Of a DNA stretch of 64,000 bases, positions 36,895-46,884 are shown in pieces. Each line of letters starts with the position of its first letter. Position 1 is the stretch's first letter. A program made the translations under genes and the position numbers. A model generated the notes under the pieces. The model was not told where the DNA came from. It worked only from the letters and a program-made list of their open reading frames with translations, and did no database searches. Source of the stretch: Vibrio spartinae (GTDB taxonomy: Bacteria > Pseudomonadota > Gammaproteobacteria > Enterobacterales > Vibrionaceae); assembly GCF_024347135.1 (NCBI RefSeq), contig NZ_AP024907.1, positions 3,277,001 to 3,341,000 of the forward strand, given 5' to 3'.

Positions 36895-36925
36895 GCTTAA
36901 AACCTATGTGTTAGACATAGGTCAA
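36895..36925 (-). promoter_or_regulatory. MerR-type promoter and operator of the copA operon
   Basis: On the minus strand, -35 TTGACC (36920-36925) and -10 TTAAGC (36895-36900) are 19 bp apart, the over-long spacer typical of MerR-family control. The spacer holds the perfect dyad ACCTATGT-N5-ACATAGGT (36902-36922). Confidence 0.85.
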
Positions 36926-37020
36926 GCATATTGAGAAAAAATTTAAGAGGTATGTTATTGATGAGTAATAAATTGGGAGCTAATTACAATAATGTAATGA
37001 ACTCTAAATGATTTGGGGGC

Positions 37021-38986
37021 GTGCGACGTGAGGTCGTATGAAGCGCTGTTCACCGCTTAACGAGTGAACCATCTGTATCACCAGATGAACCTAGGAGCCT
37101 GAATAAAGTAGCGGCTCTGACAATGTAACGAAGGTTGGTATCTGCCAATCGGGATTGAAATCGTGAGAGGACGATCCTCCTGATAACCACAAAATCGGGT
37201 GAGTGCTAGGTAGTCAGCATGATGAACATAAGTAAATCCGCGTAAGGTGCGTTAATCGATGAACAGCGGAAGTGGTTAATACGCTGTAGCCAAAAGGCAC
37301 GAGAGTCGGAAAGAGATTGCCCCATGCTCTTTCGTGATCGTTGAACTCTCCGCACTATAGCGGGCATCTAAACTGACATTGCGCGACATACGGAACACGG
37401 TAAGCCTGTATCACTCCCTCTGGGAAAGCCTCTGTGGCCGATAGTGATGCAGGTATAGGATGTTGGAAAAAGCGAAGGCTGCATTGTAACGGTGCAGATA
37501 CAGATCCTTATCTGATCACGAAAGTGAGCTGACTTCCGACTGGTCTCCCATTGCAAGAGAATTTGAAGAACTTTATTCAAGGAGAAAAGCAAATGATGAT
37601 TTCAAAAGAAATTAGTGCCTCTCCTGACAGTGCTCAATGGCAATCCATAAACTGGAAAGCCGTTGAATCACATGTTTTAAAGCTTCAGATGCGTATTGCA
37701 AAGGCAACTAGAGAAGGTAAATACGGCAAGGCTAAGTCCTTACAATGGATACTGACTCACTCTCGCTCAGCAAAGCTTCTTGCTGTTAAGCGAGTATCAC
37801 AAAACAAAGGTAGTAAAACGCCTGGAATAGACGGCGTTATCTGGAACACAGATACGCGCCGTATGAAAGCAGTCAATCAGCTGAGCAGAAAAGCGTATCA
37901 AGCCAAACCGCTCAAGCGTATCTACATCCCCAAGAAAAACGGCAAACTCAGACCACTTGGTATCCCCTGCATGGTCGATAGAGCGCAACAAGCGCTTCAT
38001 CTTCTTGCACTAGAACCAGTATCAGAAAGTCTTGCTGACCCCAACAGCTATGGTTTTAGGCCAAACCGCAGTACTGCCGATGCTATAGCGCAGTGCTTCA
38101 AGTGCTTGGCTATGAAACGATCGGCTCAATGGGTTCTTGAGGGTGACATCAAAGCTTGTTTCGATAAGATCGGACATCAATGGCTGATGGATAACATTGC
38201 CATCGATAAACGTATGTTGGAACAATGGTTAAAGTCTGGTTTTATGGACAAGGGGTTGTTCTATCGCACTGACGAAGGAACGCCACAAGGTGGGGTCATA
38301 TCCCCAACCTTGATGCTAATAACTCTTGCAGGGCTTGAGCAACGCATAAAGTCTACCGCACTCAAAAAGGGTGCAAGAGCCAACTTTATTGGATACGCCG
38401 ATGATTTCGTCGTCACTTGTGCTTCAAAGGAAGTACTGGAGAACGATATCAAACCGTTGATTGCTGATTTCTTAACAGAAAGAGGCTTAACACTCTCCGA
38501 AGAGAAAACGCACATTACTCACATCAGCAGAGGTTTTGATTTCCTAGGTTTTAATCATAGGAAGTACAAAGGGAAGTTGCTCATTAAACCGAGCAAATCC
38601 AACACACTACTGTTCTTGAGTAATTTGCGCGAACTCATCAAAAAGCACGCAACCATCCCTGTTAACGATCTTATCAAGCTGATAAATCCGAAACTCAGGG
38701 GCTGGTCGAATTACTATCGACACTGTGTTGCGAAACAGGTATTCGGATATGTAGGTCACAAGCTATTCCATACGCTATGGCACTGGGCTAAAAGGCGTCA
38801 TCCAACAAAATCTAGAACTTGGATCGCCCTTAAATACTTCATCAACCGTCAAGGTCAATGGCAATTTCACGGTTGGCAGAAGATCATGAATATGGATTGT
38901 CAGTTCAATCTGTTTCAAATAGCTAAGGTACCAATAGAGAGACATGTGAAAATCAGGAGTGCCGCTACGCCTTTTGATCCTCAATA
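37021..38986 (+). mobile_element. Group II intron, 3' truncated
   Basis: The 5' end GTGCGACGTGAGGTCG at 37021 is typical of bacterial group II introns. About 570 bp of structured RNA region precede the reverse-transcriptase gene. The 3' part, including domains V and VI and the last part of the protein, is absent because the IS3-family copy starts at 38987. It should not be able to splice. Confidence 0.85.
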
Positions 38987-38987
38987 G
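37593..38987 (+). CDS. ltrA: Group II intron reverse transcriptase/maturase, C-truncated
   Basis: 464 residues from the ATG at 37593 (AAGGAG upstream). RT motifs: RPLGIPCMVDRAQQALHLLA, SYGFRPNRS, GDIKACFDKI, GTPQGGVISP, the catalytic YADD in FIGYADDFVVT, and the maturase (X) region GWSNYYRHCVAK. The usual end of the family continues past ATPFDP with an HNH-type region; here the frame stops one codon later at a TAG whose last base is the first base of the IS. So the endonuclease part is lost. Confidence 0.9.
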   Translation: MMISKEISASPDSAQWQSINWKAVESHVLKLQMRIAKATREGKYGKAKSLQWILTHSRSAKLLAVKRVSQNKGSKTPGIDGVIWNTDTRRMKAVNQLSRKAYQAKPLKRIYIPKKNGKLRPLGIPCMVDRAQQALHLLALEPVSESLADPNSYGFRPNRSTADAIAQCFKCLAMKRSAQWVLEGDIKACFDKIGHQWLMDNIAIDKRMLEQWLKSGFMDKGLFYRTDEGTPQGGVISPTLMLITLAGLEQRIKSTALKKGARANFIGYADDFVVTCASKEVLENDIKPLIADFLTERGLTLSEEKTHITHISRGFDFLGFNHRKYKGKLLIKPSKSNTLLFLSNLRELIKKHATIPVNDLIKLINPKLRGWSNYYRHCVAKQVFGYVGHKLFHTLWHWAKRRHPTKSRTWIALKYFINRQGQWQFHGWQKIMNMDCQFNLFQIAKVPIERHVKIRSAATPFDPQ

Positions 38988-39002
38988 GGTTCTACCCCGT
39001 TT

Positions 39003-39827
39003 TCACGGACGGTTTAGTAAAGACGTAAACTTGCTGTCTTGATTCGCCAGTCTACGTCGCATTCTTGGATTATGGAACCGTTCGATATAATCAAAAATAT
39101 CTGCTCTGGCTTCATTTCTTGTCCGGTATTGTCGATAATTGATTCGTTCCCGTTTCATCACACCGAAGAACCCTTCACAAGCCGCGTTATCTGCACAATG
39201 GCCTACAGCACTCATGCTGCTGGTTAGGTTCTTTTGCTTGAGAAAGCGCTGATAATCTCCGCTGGTAAATTGTGTGCCACGATCTGAATGTAAGATAACA
39301 TGATGTCTTTCCTGTCGCTGCCAAACCGCCATTTCGACGGCTCGAATCACCATATGACGGTCTTGTCGATGATGCATCGACCAGCCAACGATGAGCTTGT
39401 TAAACAGGTCAAGCACCACACACAGATAAAGCTTCCCTTCAAGTGTCCCAATTTCTGTAATGTCTGTGACCCATTTGGTTTCCGGCTCCAAAGCATGAAA
39501 GTCCCGCTCAAGATGATTCTTTAAACCGTCAGGACGTGCGGACTGTCGCTTTGCCCCTCGACCTTTTTTACGCGGCCTGCCATAAAGTCCATTCGCTGAC
39601 ATCAGCCTGGCGACACGATTTAAGCTCGCTTGCAACCCTTCGGCTTGCAGATCTTCGTGCATACGTGGTGCGCCGATAATACCACCGCTATCATCATGGA
39701 TCTCGCGCATTCGTTTTAATAACGTTGCGTTAGCAAGAGCACGCGCACTTGGCTGACGTTCCACCCAAGCGTAATAACCACTAGGAGAGACGCGCAAACA
39801 ACGGCACATGAGGCGAATAGAAAACAC
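39003..39827 (-). CDS. IS3-family transposase OrfB, copy 2
   Basis: 274 residues, identical in sequence to the OrfB at 23941-24765, with the same DDE residues. Intact, so both copies could supply transposase. Confidence 0.9.
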   Translation of the reverse strand: MFSIRLMCRCLRVSPSGYYAWVERQPSARALANATLLKRMREIHDDSGGIIGAPRMHEDLQAEGLQASLNRVARLMSANGLYGRPRKKGRGAKRQSARPDGLKNHLERDFHALEPETKWVTDITEIGTLEGKLYLCVVLDLFNKLIVGWSMHHRQDRHMVIRAVEMAVWQRQERHHVILHSDRGTQFTSGDYQRFLKQKNLTSSMSAVGHCADNAACEGFFGVMKRERINYRQYRTRNEARADIFDYIERFHNPRMRRRLANQDSKFTSLLNRP

Positions 39828-39856
39828 ATCGCGGCAACGCGATATCGCAAGATACC

Positions 39857-40144
39857 TTACGGTAACTCTTTGGCGAAGAACGTTGCCGCTTCTCGCAAAA
39901 AATCTCGTTCCTTTTTCACTTTCGCTAATTCGCGTTTTAGCCTCGCCATTTCTTCATCACGAGGAGAGCCACTGCCTTGAAATGCTTTATCTTGTGACTG
40001 CTCCGCCTCTCGTTTCCAACGGTTTAATAAGTTAGGATTGATGCCGATATCTAATGCTATCTGACGACAACTCACACCCGGTTGCTGAGTCAGCGCAACG
40101 GCTTCGCGTTTGAATTCTGCAGAATATTTTCTTCGCTTGGTCAT
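39857..40144 (-). CDS. IS3-family transposase OrfA, copy 2
   Basis: 95 residues, identical to the OrfA at 23624-23911. The start is the ATG after AAGGAG. Confidence 0.9.
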   Translation of the reverse strand: MTKRRKYSAEFKREAVALTQQPGVSCRQIALDIGINPNLLNRWKREAEQSQDKAFQGSGSPRDEEMARLKRELAKVKKERDFLREAATFFAKELP

Positions 40145-40155
40145 AGACACTCCTT

Positions 40156-40749
40156 TTAGGCATAGTATGCCTCTTTATAGATGTGTCCGTAAAATATGGG
40201 TAGAACCCATGCCGAAGGAGGAAAGTTTGATGTTTGCAACACTTCGATATTGGCATAGTCCTCCTTGGTGTTAACTTCGACCTTGAAGTCTGTAAGCAAA
40301 CGAGAAGACATTAATGACGCTCGCGATAAGTAAGAGCTGGCATAAAATAGGACCCTTGCCAACTCTAGCTGAGGAATAATCAGTTTAGGGGCAGCGCCTC
40401 GGTCTAATACAAATGCATGTTGCGCTGACTCTTTCTTTCTCAAAGACTCTGCTGACTCTGAGTCGGGGAACTCACTCAAGTTACTGTGTCGAAGGAGCTC
40501 ATTACTTCTAAATTTATGACGCCCTCGTTTAGCGTAACTTTCTGATAACCCTCTTTGATTAATTATTTTTCCTCGATACAAAGCAGGAACGTTAGAAAAT
40601 GCAGTCGCATGAAAATTATTTTTCTGCTGTGGGGGATAGCACCAAACCTCAATTAAAGGCCGGTAAGACTTATCACTTTCCCGCACCAATATCTTACCAG
40701 TATGAACTACACGCACATCATCATCACACTTGTAAAACCTCGCTCCCAT
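40156..40749 (-). pseudogene. tnsE: TnsE, truncated by IS3-family element
   Basis: About 180 native residues, then 16 residues read from the IS. Against Tn7 TnsE (about 540 aa) the match is clear in VVHTGKI (VVHIGHL) and IPQLELARVLFYASSYLSR (IPQLELARSLFLINSYFCR), then FKVEVNTKEDYANIEVLQ. The C-terminal two thirds, which in Tn7 contain the DNA and beta-clamp binding regions, are gone. TnsE directs Tn7 to replicating DNA, mainly conjugal plasmids, so that pathway should be lost. It follows tnsD by 10 bp in the tns operon. Confidence 0.9.
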
Positions 40750-40759
40750 CAGTACATCC

Positions 40760-42277
40760 TTATTTTAGATTTGATCCCGTGGCTACCCAGCCAAGTAAGT
40801 CGTCGACAATTGGCACTATTCTTTCTTTAGGAAGGCTTGCTGAACGCATCAATTGCCAGCGACTCATTCCTGAACCTGTTTTTGATTTTGCGATTACAGC
40901 TATGACTAGCCGACGAGCTTGAAACTCAAAGACGCTTTCTTGATACCGATTCAAAGCAAAAGATAGCAAGGGTAATAAGTTCAGTTTTTTGCTCACCGAA
41001 CCGTAATCATCTAGCTGCTTAAGTAAGAAATTTTTGCTTCTTCGAGGACCATCAACAACAGTATCTAATCGTTCTACAATCCTAATAAGCTGCTTAGTTA
41101 GTGATCGGTCTCTTGCTCTCCAATCTACTTTTTTCTGCCTTACATGAGGATGGGATTGATGGACTCGATTGAAAGCTAATAGCCAATCTCTATCATTTCG
41201 GTACAGCCAAGCATACAGTGCACCACCACCAGGAAGTTTGCGTGCTCTCTTAACCGGGGCGTTACCTATTAAGTGACGCCACAGCTCACGTTTTTCTTCA
41301 CTTGGATTTGGCACAAGCTGAGCATTGTCCTTCGGGATCGATACCGTCACTTTATCTTTTGATTTTACTTCTTTTATGATCTCACTAGCCGACATTTCAG
41401 GAATAAAAGCACACCAAACCGTTAAGTGCTGTAGATAGCTAAAAGCTTTACGATGACGGCGAAATAACGTGCGAAGCCAGTTAGTATCTCTATCAGAATT
41501 GATGGTTAGCTCAGGGGTAACGATCTTGCTTACAACTAAGTCCGCAATCTTATCGTGAGCAACCTGTTTAGGGCCTTTTCCACACCCAAAGTCGTGTGCT
41601 AGATGATTGTAGAAAAGGCTCCATTGATGCTGAGTCGGGGAGCCTTGGGCTGGTAAACACATTACCTCTTTAGCTTTGCTCGCTAAGTAAGCAAACCGCT
41701 GCGCTGTTATATTCTGGTGGTTACATAAAAAGGGCTGACATTGTATTCGGCCACATGCATGGTACGTGTGCCGACTATCATGGTAAGAGGTTGTCGATTT
41801 ATTCAGAAGGCCGTGCTCAGGGCAATAAGGTAAGGATGGTAAAAACCACAACCTAGACCAATAACTTTCCCCAAATTTTTGTTTTTGCTCCGCGACACAA
41901 GCTGGGCAAACACAAAAATCATCTGATGTTTTTACAATAGAAGCTGGGGCTCCTAGCATTAGATGAACAGAGCCCTTAGCGCAATGTTCCATTCGCTCCA
42001 TCGCTCTAACCCTAATGCTTTCGTCAACAAAAGGAGCGTAAATCGGGAACATTGTATGTTCATAAATAAGCTGTTGGACGTCAAATCGTCCCGTGTTAAC
42101 TAGCTGCTCTGATATTGAAGATAAATGACTAGGCAGGTCAACTGTCGCAATCACTTTTCTGTCACCATACACTTCATCTAGTAGCTGTTTAGAGCTTGTT
42201 ATCGCACTGCGAATTCCAGCTCTAGCTACTAAGCTATAGATTAATTCATCTGGGTAAGGGACAGGGAAGCAACGCAA
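40760..42277 (-). CDS. tnsD: TnsD/TniQ target selector for attTn7
   Basis: 505 residues, starting with TTG (AAGGCGG upstream, 2 bp after tnsC). N-terminal TniQ pattern MRCFPVPYPDELIYSLVARA. The zinc-binding cluster is visible: CVCPACVAEQ, then LPYCPEHGLL, plus a Cys/His stretch HACGRIQCQPFLCNHQ. The C-terminal region holds helix-turn-helix-like segments for sequence-specific binding. In Tn7 this protein recognises the 3' end of glmS and recruits TnsC; the location of the present element shows that it did so here. Confidence 0.95.
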   Translation of the reverse strand: MRCFPVPYPDELIYSLVARAGIRSAITSSKQLLDEVYGDRKVIATVDLPSHLSSISEQLVNTGRFDVQQLIYEHTMFPIYAPFVDESIRVRAMERMEHCAKGSVHLMLGAPASIVKTSDDFCVCPACVAEQKQKFGESYWSRLWFLPSLPYCPEHGLLNKSTTSYHDSRHTYHACGRIQCQPFLCNHQNITAQRFAYLASKAKEVMCLPAQGSPTQHQWSLFYNHLAHDFGCGKGPKQVAHDKIADLVVSKIVTPELTINSDRDTNWLRTLFRRHRKAFSYLQHLTVWCAFIPEMSASEIIKEVKSKDKVTVSIPKDNAQLVPNPSEEKRELWRHLIGNAPVKRARKLPGGGALYAWLYRNDRDWLLAFNRVHQSHPHVRQKKVDWRARDRSLTKQLIRIVERLDTVVDGPRRSKNFLLKQLDDYGSVSKKLNLLPLLSFALNRYQESVFEFQARRLVIAVIAKSKTGSGMSRWQLMRSASLPKERIVPIVDDLLGWVATGSNLK

Positions 42278-42279
42278 TA

Positions 42280-43938
42280 TTAAACCGCCTTTTCTAGTAA
42301 TGACTGAATGTCTAGAATCAGACCCGAATTTGACATTGCGGTGTACACTTCGCTATCAGAATCAGATTGAGAGTGAACAAACCTCAAATCCTCACTATCA
42401 AGGGTATGCCATTGCGCCTGTTTAATTGAGGAGGCCCTCTTGCCTTTACTTGGCTTAGGCTCTTTTTTAGATAGTAACTGTTCAGGGTTAGTGAGTTGCT
42501 CATGTACCAGTGGCAGTAAGCTGACCCATGTCAAATCTGGATTCAGGTCAAACAGCTGTCGTATTACAGGAGCTAAAAGTGTTGAGTCAAACTCGTCTTT
42601 TAGGGCCATATATACACGTCGCTCTTCATCGGTTCTGAGCTGTTGATATGCAAACTCCTCTGGTGTCTGCTTAACAGTTGTTGCTACCTGTTTTTGTAAC
42701 TCAAGTAACCTTTTATCAGTATTGCTTAGTTTAAGATCTGAAAACTTAATCATTTCTTCAACATCACCTGAGCGAAGCGCTGCTAGCATTGGATGAACAG
42801 GTTTTAATTCATCCTCATAAACTTGTTGCATTAATTTAGGTGTGATCCTTTCTACTTTTGTCGCTATTGCTCTCAACTGACACAAGACATATAGCTTAAC
42901 CACAATATCTAGAACACCTTGGCTCAGGTCATACCATAGAGAACGAATGTCATCCGACAGCACCTCATCACGTTTTTGTAGCCATTGAAGAGTCCATAAC
43001 TTATCCGTGAGCGCTTTCCATTCTCTTCCTTCTTCCATTGGATCCCAAAAAATCGCTCCAAGACCAGAGCCTCGCCTTGCAGATCTCATATCAGCCTCAA
43101 ATATCTCACGAGCTCGTGGTGTCCCGACCAAAATCACAGGAAGACCAATGGTATTTACTAACGTCACAAAGAAATTGAGCATTTTCTCAGAGCCACCAGA
43201 GCGAGAACGACTAAGGTGCTGTATTTCATCAATAATAAGAACACCTACTGCGTGAGCATTTGCAACCTGAGCCATTGCTGCTAAAAGTGTTTCAATACTC
43301 GGTCTTTTGCTCATCGAGTATTGTCTTTCGTAATTTGATGTGCCTAACGCTCTATCCATCGCACGAAAAAAGTTCAAGCACAGCTCTTTAAGTGATCCAT
43401 CATGGGAGCAGTCAATTTTTAGATAGACGACTTGCTCAAGGTTTCTGTCAGGGTGGTAAATAACTTGAGGGTATAACGACAAAAGCTGCTTGATCGCTGT
43501 TGTTTTGCCATTACCGCTACATCCAATCAATGTCATACTTTGGGCTGTAGAACTAACTTCCGTGAACTTTATCGCCTTTAAATCACCAGTTAATACACGT
43601 TCGTAACCATTTTGTATATGTCTTGCCCAATCACCTGTTTCGGGGTTTCTTCCAACATAACCACGCCGTATCATCAGTGACAGTCGTTCGTGCAACTGTA
43701 TGTGCTGACTGAGGGGTTGAAAAAAATCATCAATAACACGACAGATACTATGCGCTCTTTCAATACCATTTCGATGGATATCTTCTGCGGTACACCTCAA
43801 CGAGCCCTTTAGAGCACTCGAGTCGTCCAAGAAACTATTTATTGGTGGTAGTGCCTCTATCAGCGGGTTACCTCGATAAGCTGAGAGTGTTGCACCTTGA
43901 TAGACTGCAACTACACGATGATCTTGATTTCTCTTCAT
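42280..43938 (-). CDS. tnsC: TnsC AAA+ transposition regulator
   Basis: 552 residues. Walker A GCSGNGKTTAIKQL (about 155), Walker B VGVLIIDEIQHLSRSRSGG, and sensor I PVILVGTPRAREIF. It connects the target selector (TnsD) with the transposase TnsAB and gives target immunity. The ATG overlaps the tnsB stop (TGATG). Length agrees with Tn7 TnsC (555 aa). Confidence 0.95.
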   Translation of the reverse strand: MKRNQDHRVVAVYQGATLSAYRGNPLIEALPPINSFLDDSSALKGSLRCTAEDIHRNGIERAHSICRVIDDFFQPLSQHIQLHERLSLMIRRGYVGRNPETGDWARHIQNGYERVLTGDLKAIKFTEVSSTAQSMTLIGCSGNGKTTAIKQLLSLYPQVIYHPDRNLEQVVYLKIDCSHDGSLKELCLNFFRAMDRALGTSNYERQYSMSKRPSIETLLAAMAQVANAHAVGVLIIDEIQHLSRSRSGGSEKMLNFFVTLVNTIGLPVILVGTPRAREIFEADMRSARRGSGLGAIFWDPMEEGREWKALTDKLWTLQWLQKRDEVLSDDIRSLWYDLSQGVLDIVVKLYVLCQLRAIATKVERITPKLMQQVYEDELKPVHPMLAALRSGDVEEMIKFSDLKLSNTDKRLLELQKQVATTVKQTPEEFAYQQLRTDEERRVYMALKDEFDSTLLAPVIRQLFDLNPDLTWVSLLPLVHEQLTNPEQLLSKKEPKPSKGKRASSIKQAQWHTLDSEDLRFVHSQSDSDSEVYTAMSNSGLILDIQSLLEKAV

Positions 43939-46022
43939 CAGCTATCACCCTCATCATCAAAGAGCTCCGGTATGAAGTCAGGCAGTTGATAACTTTCCTC
44001 CTCTCCATGTATAGGTATAACCGGTGCAACTTCTTCTTGTTTTGCCCTCGCGGGCTGTATTGCTAGTTCCTTTCTCTCTTGCTCTCGCGCATTCCGTTTA
44101 TTGCCTTTGATGTCATTTATCTTTTGCGCGTTGCTCAATGTACTGGTTTTACGATTTTTTGTAGCTTTCTTCAGTTTCTTTTCAAGAAGATCATCAAAAT
44201 CTCGTTCTACGGGTGCAAATTGATACTTAGCTTCAGCTAAAATCTGCTTTTGATCTGCTTGACGCTCCCATACTTGATACCAAGTTAGATCACGGAACTC
44301 TCTACTTCGACTAGAAAGATCACAAACCCAAAATGTATTTTTTCCTTCTTCAGGAAACAGATATATGTGATTAGCAGAACCAAGCTCATAGGCTGCAAAT
44401 AGTTTTTTAGGTCTAGACACTTCCGAAGAACGGTGCATCCAACCTGTCTGAATAATTTCTTTTCCTGTGTAGGTTAATCCCCATAACTTTATGCCCAATT
44501 CAGATACAGTGACTTTTTGACGAGGTAACAGCAGTATTTTTGCAATATCCGTATCAATAGCTCGTAAACGCCCAGTACGATTCTGTAGGCCCCACCTCCA
44601 AAGCTCAATAGGGATCGATGGAAGGCTTTCTGGCATATCAGGAGCACGATCGTACTTATCCAATGGCTTGTTTAAGTTGTGAGCAAGTATTGAATAGAGC
44701 AGTATTTCAATAAAGTCTGATCTCGCCACAGCAGCTTCAACTCTATAGTCTCTTTCACCATGCTTCTTAACCTTGTTACCAGTTACGACACCTGGCATAT
44801 AGGGCTTGAACTTAGCCTGCAATGTACCAAATGATCTCTCGACAATGCCTTTAGCATCGCCTCTTCGAGGTGGAGCACTTTCAAGGCGAACACCAATAGC
44901 ATCAACCAAATAATTTGCTTGATGGCTCATCAATTCGCCACGATCAGCCAGCAACACATCGGGAATGCCTATGCATGGCCACTGTTCTTCTGAAATATTG
45001 ATACCATATTTTGCGCAAGTTTCTATTTTGCTGCTAAAGCTGCATATCAGTGCTTTCATTGCAACGGGGAAAGATGGGTTATCGAAACCAATATAAAACC
45101 CTGCAACCATACGGCTAAAAACATCAATGACCATATAAATCGTCGGCCGACCGATAACCTTGTCTGCATCGTCATCATCGACCAAGTAAATATCTGCAAT
45201 GGTGGCATCAATCTCATATCGACTCCCTGGGCCTAAAGCTTGCTCGGTTGCAGTTCCATGTAGTGGCCTAACATCTTTATTGTAATTGCCTTGAGGTGTT
45301 TGAACGGTAAGCTTTGTGACATTGCTATACTCGGTTTTGTAGAAGTATCTAAATTGGCGGAGTGTTGGAATTTCATGCTCTTCAACACCTGGGTTCTTTA
45401 ACTTATATGCTTTTGAAAACTTTCTATGTGCATAAGCAACGGAGTTCCCTTTATCATTCATCAAATATTTATCACAAATAATTCGGAACTGTTTTCTGAT
45501 TTCTTCAGTGACTTGTTTGCCATCACCGACACCGTAAACCCTAGACTTACCAGCTTTATTTGTTGTGAAGTTTCTTCTCTTTCCGGCAGCGCCTGAGTTT
45601 TTGTAGTCTGGTATTAGGGCATTTTTTATTTGTCCACGCTGCCAATATCTCCGAACTAAACGATAGATGGTCGATTTGGTTTTATTTGAATTGGCAACCG
45701 CATGACTAACCCTTTTTGCTCGAACCCTTTTGTCAAATGCTCCTTCACCATCTACGATAGGCTTAATCAAATCAAAGTCGTTCTGCCTTTTCTGATATGC
45801 ATTTGACTCTTTGGTCCAAGACTCTCCTTGAAGGTATGAATAAGGGTCCGGAATTTTTTCTATACGCCCTTCATCAACCCAGTTACGGCATTCATCAAAA
45901 TAGACTCTTTCCGGTAAACCTTTATCCTCATCAATAGCAATCCAATAGAAGTAATTTGTCTCGGTAAAAAGCACGCGGTAAGCCTTACCGTCAAACGCTA
46001 GAGTTTCGTTAACTGGCCACAT
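43938..46022 (-). CDS. tnsB: TnsB DDE transposase
   Basis: 694 residues from MWPVNETLAFDG (a G-rich ribosome site precedes the ATG at 46022); the frame extends to 46061 without one. rve core with D in YEIDATIADIYLVDD, D in LLADRGELMSHQ and E in GDAKGIVERSFGTLQ. N-terminal helix-turn-helix region (NSNKTKSTIYRLVRRYW) binds the 19-bp end repeats. TnsB cuts and joins the 3' ends; with TnsA it gives cut-and-paste. It overlaps tnsA by 14 bp. Confidence 0.95.
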   Translation of the reverse strand: MWPVNETLAFDGKAYRVLFTETNYFYWIAIDEDKGLPERVYFDECRNWVDEGRIEKIPDPYSYLQGESWTKESNAYQKRQNDFDLIKPIVDGEGAFDKRVRAKRVSHAVANSNKTKSTIYRLVRRYWQRGQIKNALIPDYKNSGAAGKRRNFTTNKAGKSRVYGVGDGKQVTEEIRKQFRIICDKYLMNDKGNSVAYAHRKFSKAYKLKNPGVEEHEIPTLRQFRYFYKTEYSNVTKLTVQTPQGNYNKDVRPLHGTATEQALGPGSRYEIDATIADIYLVDDDDADKVIGRPTIYMVIDVFSRMVAGFYIGFDNPSFPVAMKALICSFSSKIETCAKYGINISEEQWPCIGIPDVLLADRGELMSHQANYLVDAIGVRLESAPPRRGDAKGIVERSFGTLQAKFKPYMPGVVTGNKVKKHGERDYRVEAAVARSDFIEILLYSILAHNLNKPLDKYDRAPDMPESLPSIPIELWRWGLQNRTGRLRAIDTDIAKILLLPRQKVTVSELGIKLWGLTYTGKEIIQTGWMHRSSEVSRPKKLFAAYELGSANHIYLFPEEGKNTFWVCDLSSRSREFRDLTWYQVWERQADQKQILAEAKYQFAPVERDFDDLLEKKLKKATKNRKTSTLSNAQKINDIKGNKRNAREQERKELAIQPARAKQEEVAPVIPIHGEEESYQLPDFIPELFDDEGDS

Positions 46023-46839
46023 TACGATGCCCCCCGAACAAAGAAACGCTTCTAAACGCAATTTCTTTCGCTTTCAAACGATGAAATGGTAAACGAATAT
46101 CGAACGTTATAAGCCTTGCTGCACACATTAAACGAATATCATAAAGCGACTGACCAAGATCTTGCTGGTATGCCATGTCATACTCTTTACACAGATCAAC
46201 GACTTTTCTTTCTGGGTGTTGAACAAAATAAGCACTGATATGCCCAAAAGTAAGCGATAGCTCATCCGTTATTACTTCATCAAAGTACCCCTTAACCCCG
46301 TATAACCACTCAATATTCGATACGACTGTTTTGTCTATCTCTTTATCTGTTACGAGGAACCAGGGGATTCTTTTTAGCTGCCAATAACGGCGTTCTATTT
46401 CTAGCTTCTCAATAGTTCTCGGATCTTTTAAGTCTTTGGAATATTTTGCTTGAATAGCGAACTTGGGCTGAGTTTTAGAAGCGGTGCTAACCAAAAAGTC
46501 AGAGGACATGACAAGATTTACCCCTCCTTGCGAAGGGTGCCAAAGTTGACCGTCCTTGGAAATATTGAGAGTGTCATCTCTGTTGAGTGGAAACTGCTCA
46601 CGAATGTCTGTTACGGCAGGGTTATGGTCTAGAAGGAGAAAGACTGCGAACTCAAGATCCGATAGTACATGATGAATCCGCCCCGTTAGGTGAGAGTAAA
46701 CTCTCTGAGATCGACCTTCTGAAGGAACCTCATTGACATACAGCCACGGCTTATAGCCAGAAAGCCTTCCTGCACCTCGGCCTTCACTTATCCGCTTGAT
46801 GATCTGCTTTTCAGTTAAAACGTACTTTGATTTTGCCAT
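46009..46839 (-). CDS. tnsA: TnsA endonuclease (5'-end cleavage)
   Basis: 276 residues, length as in Tn7 (273). Restriction-endonuclease fold residues visible: E in TDIREQFPLNRDDTL, D in VMSSDFLVST and Q-x-K in FAIQAKYSKDL. The C-terminal helix-turn-helix part interacts with TnsC. First gene of the tns operon, 114 bp from the transposon end, whose TnsB sites therefore overlap the operon promoter and suggest autorepression. Confidence 0.95.
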   Translation of the reverse strand: MAKSKYVLTEKQIIKRISEGRGAGRLSGYKPWLYVNEVPSEGRSQRVYSHLTGRIHHVLSDLEFAVFLLLDHNPAVTDIREQFPLNRDDTLNISKDGQLWHPSQGGVNLVMSSDFLVSTASKTQPKFAIQAKYSKDLKDPRTIEKLEIERRYWQLKRIPWFLVTDKEIDKTVVSNIEWLYGVKGYFDEVITDELSLTFGHISAYFVQHPERKVVDLCKEYDMAYQQDLGQSLYDIRLMCAARLITFDIRLPFHRLKAKEIAFRSVSLFGGHRNVAS

Positions 46840-46884
46840 AACAAAAACCCGGTCAACTTTTAATCAGTTTAACCGGGTTTAAAA

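Larger units (their letters stand above)
38987..40208 (-). mobile_element. IS3-family insertion sequence, copy 2 (1,222 bp, inverted)
   Basis: Same length, termini and encoded proteins as the copy at 23560-24781 but opposite orientation. Its flanking triplets are ATA (38984-38986) and ATG (40209-40211), so the 3-bp duplication is not exact. On one side is a truncated intron, on the other a truncated tnsE: this suggests that a deletion between two events joined them. Confidence 0.95.
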
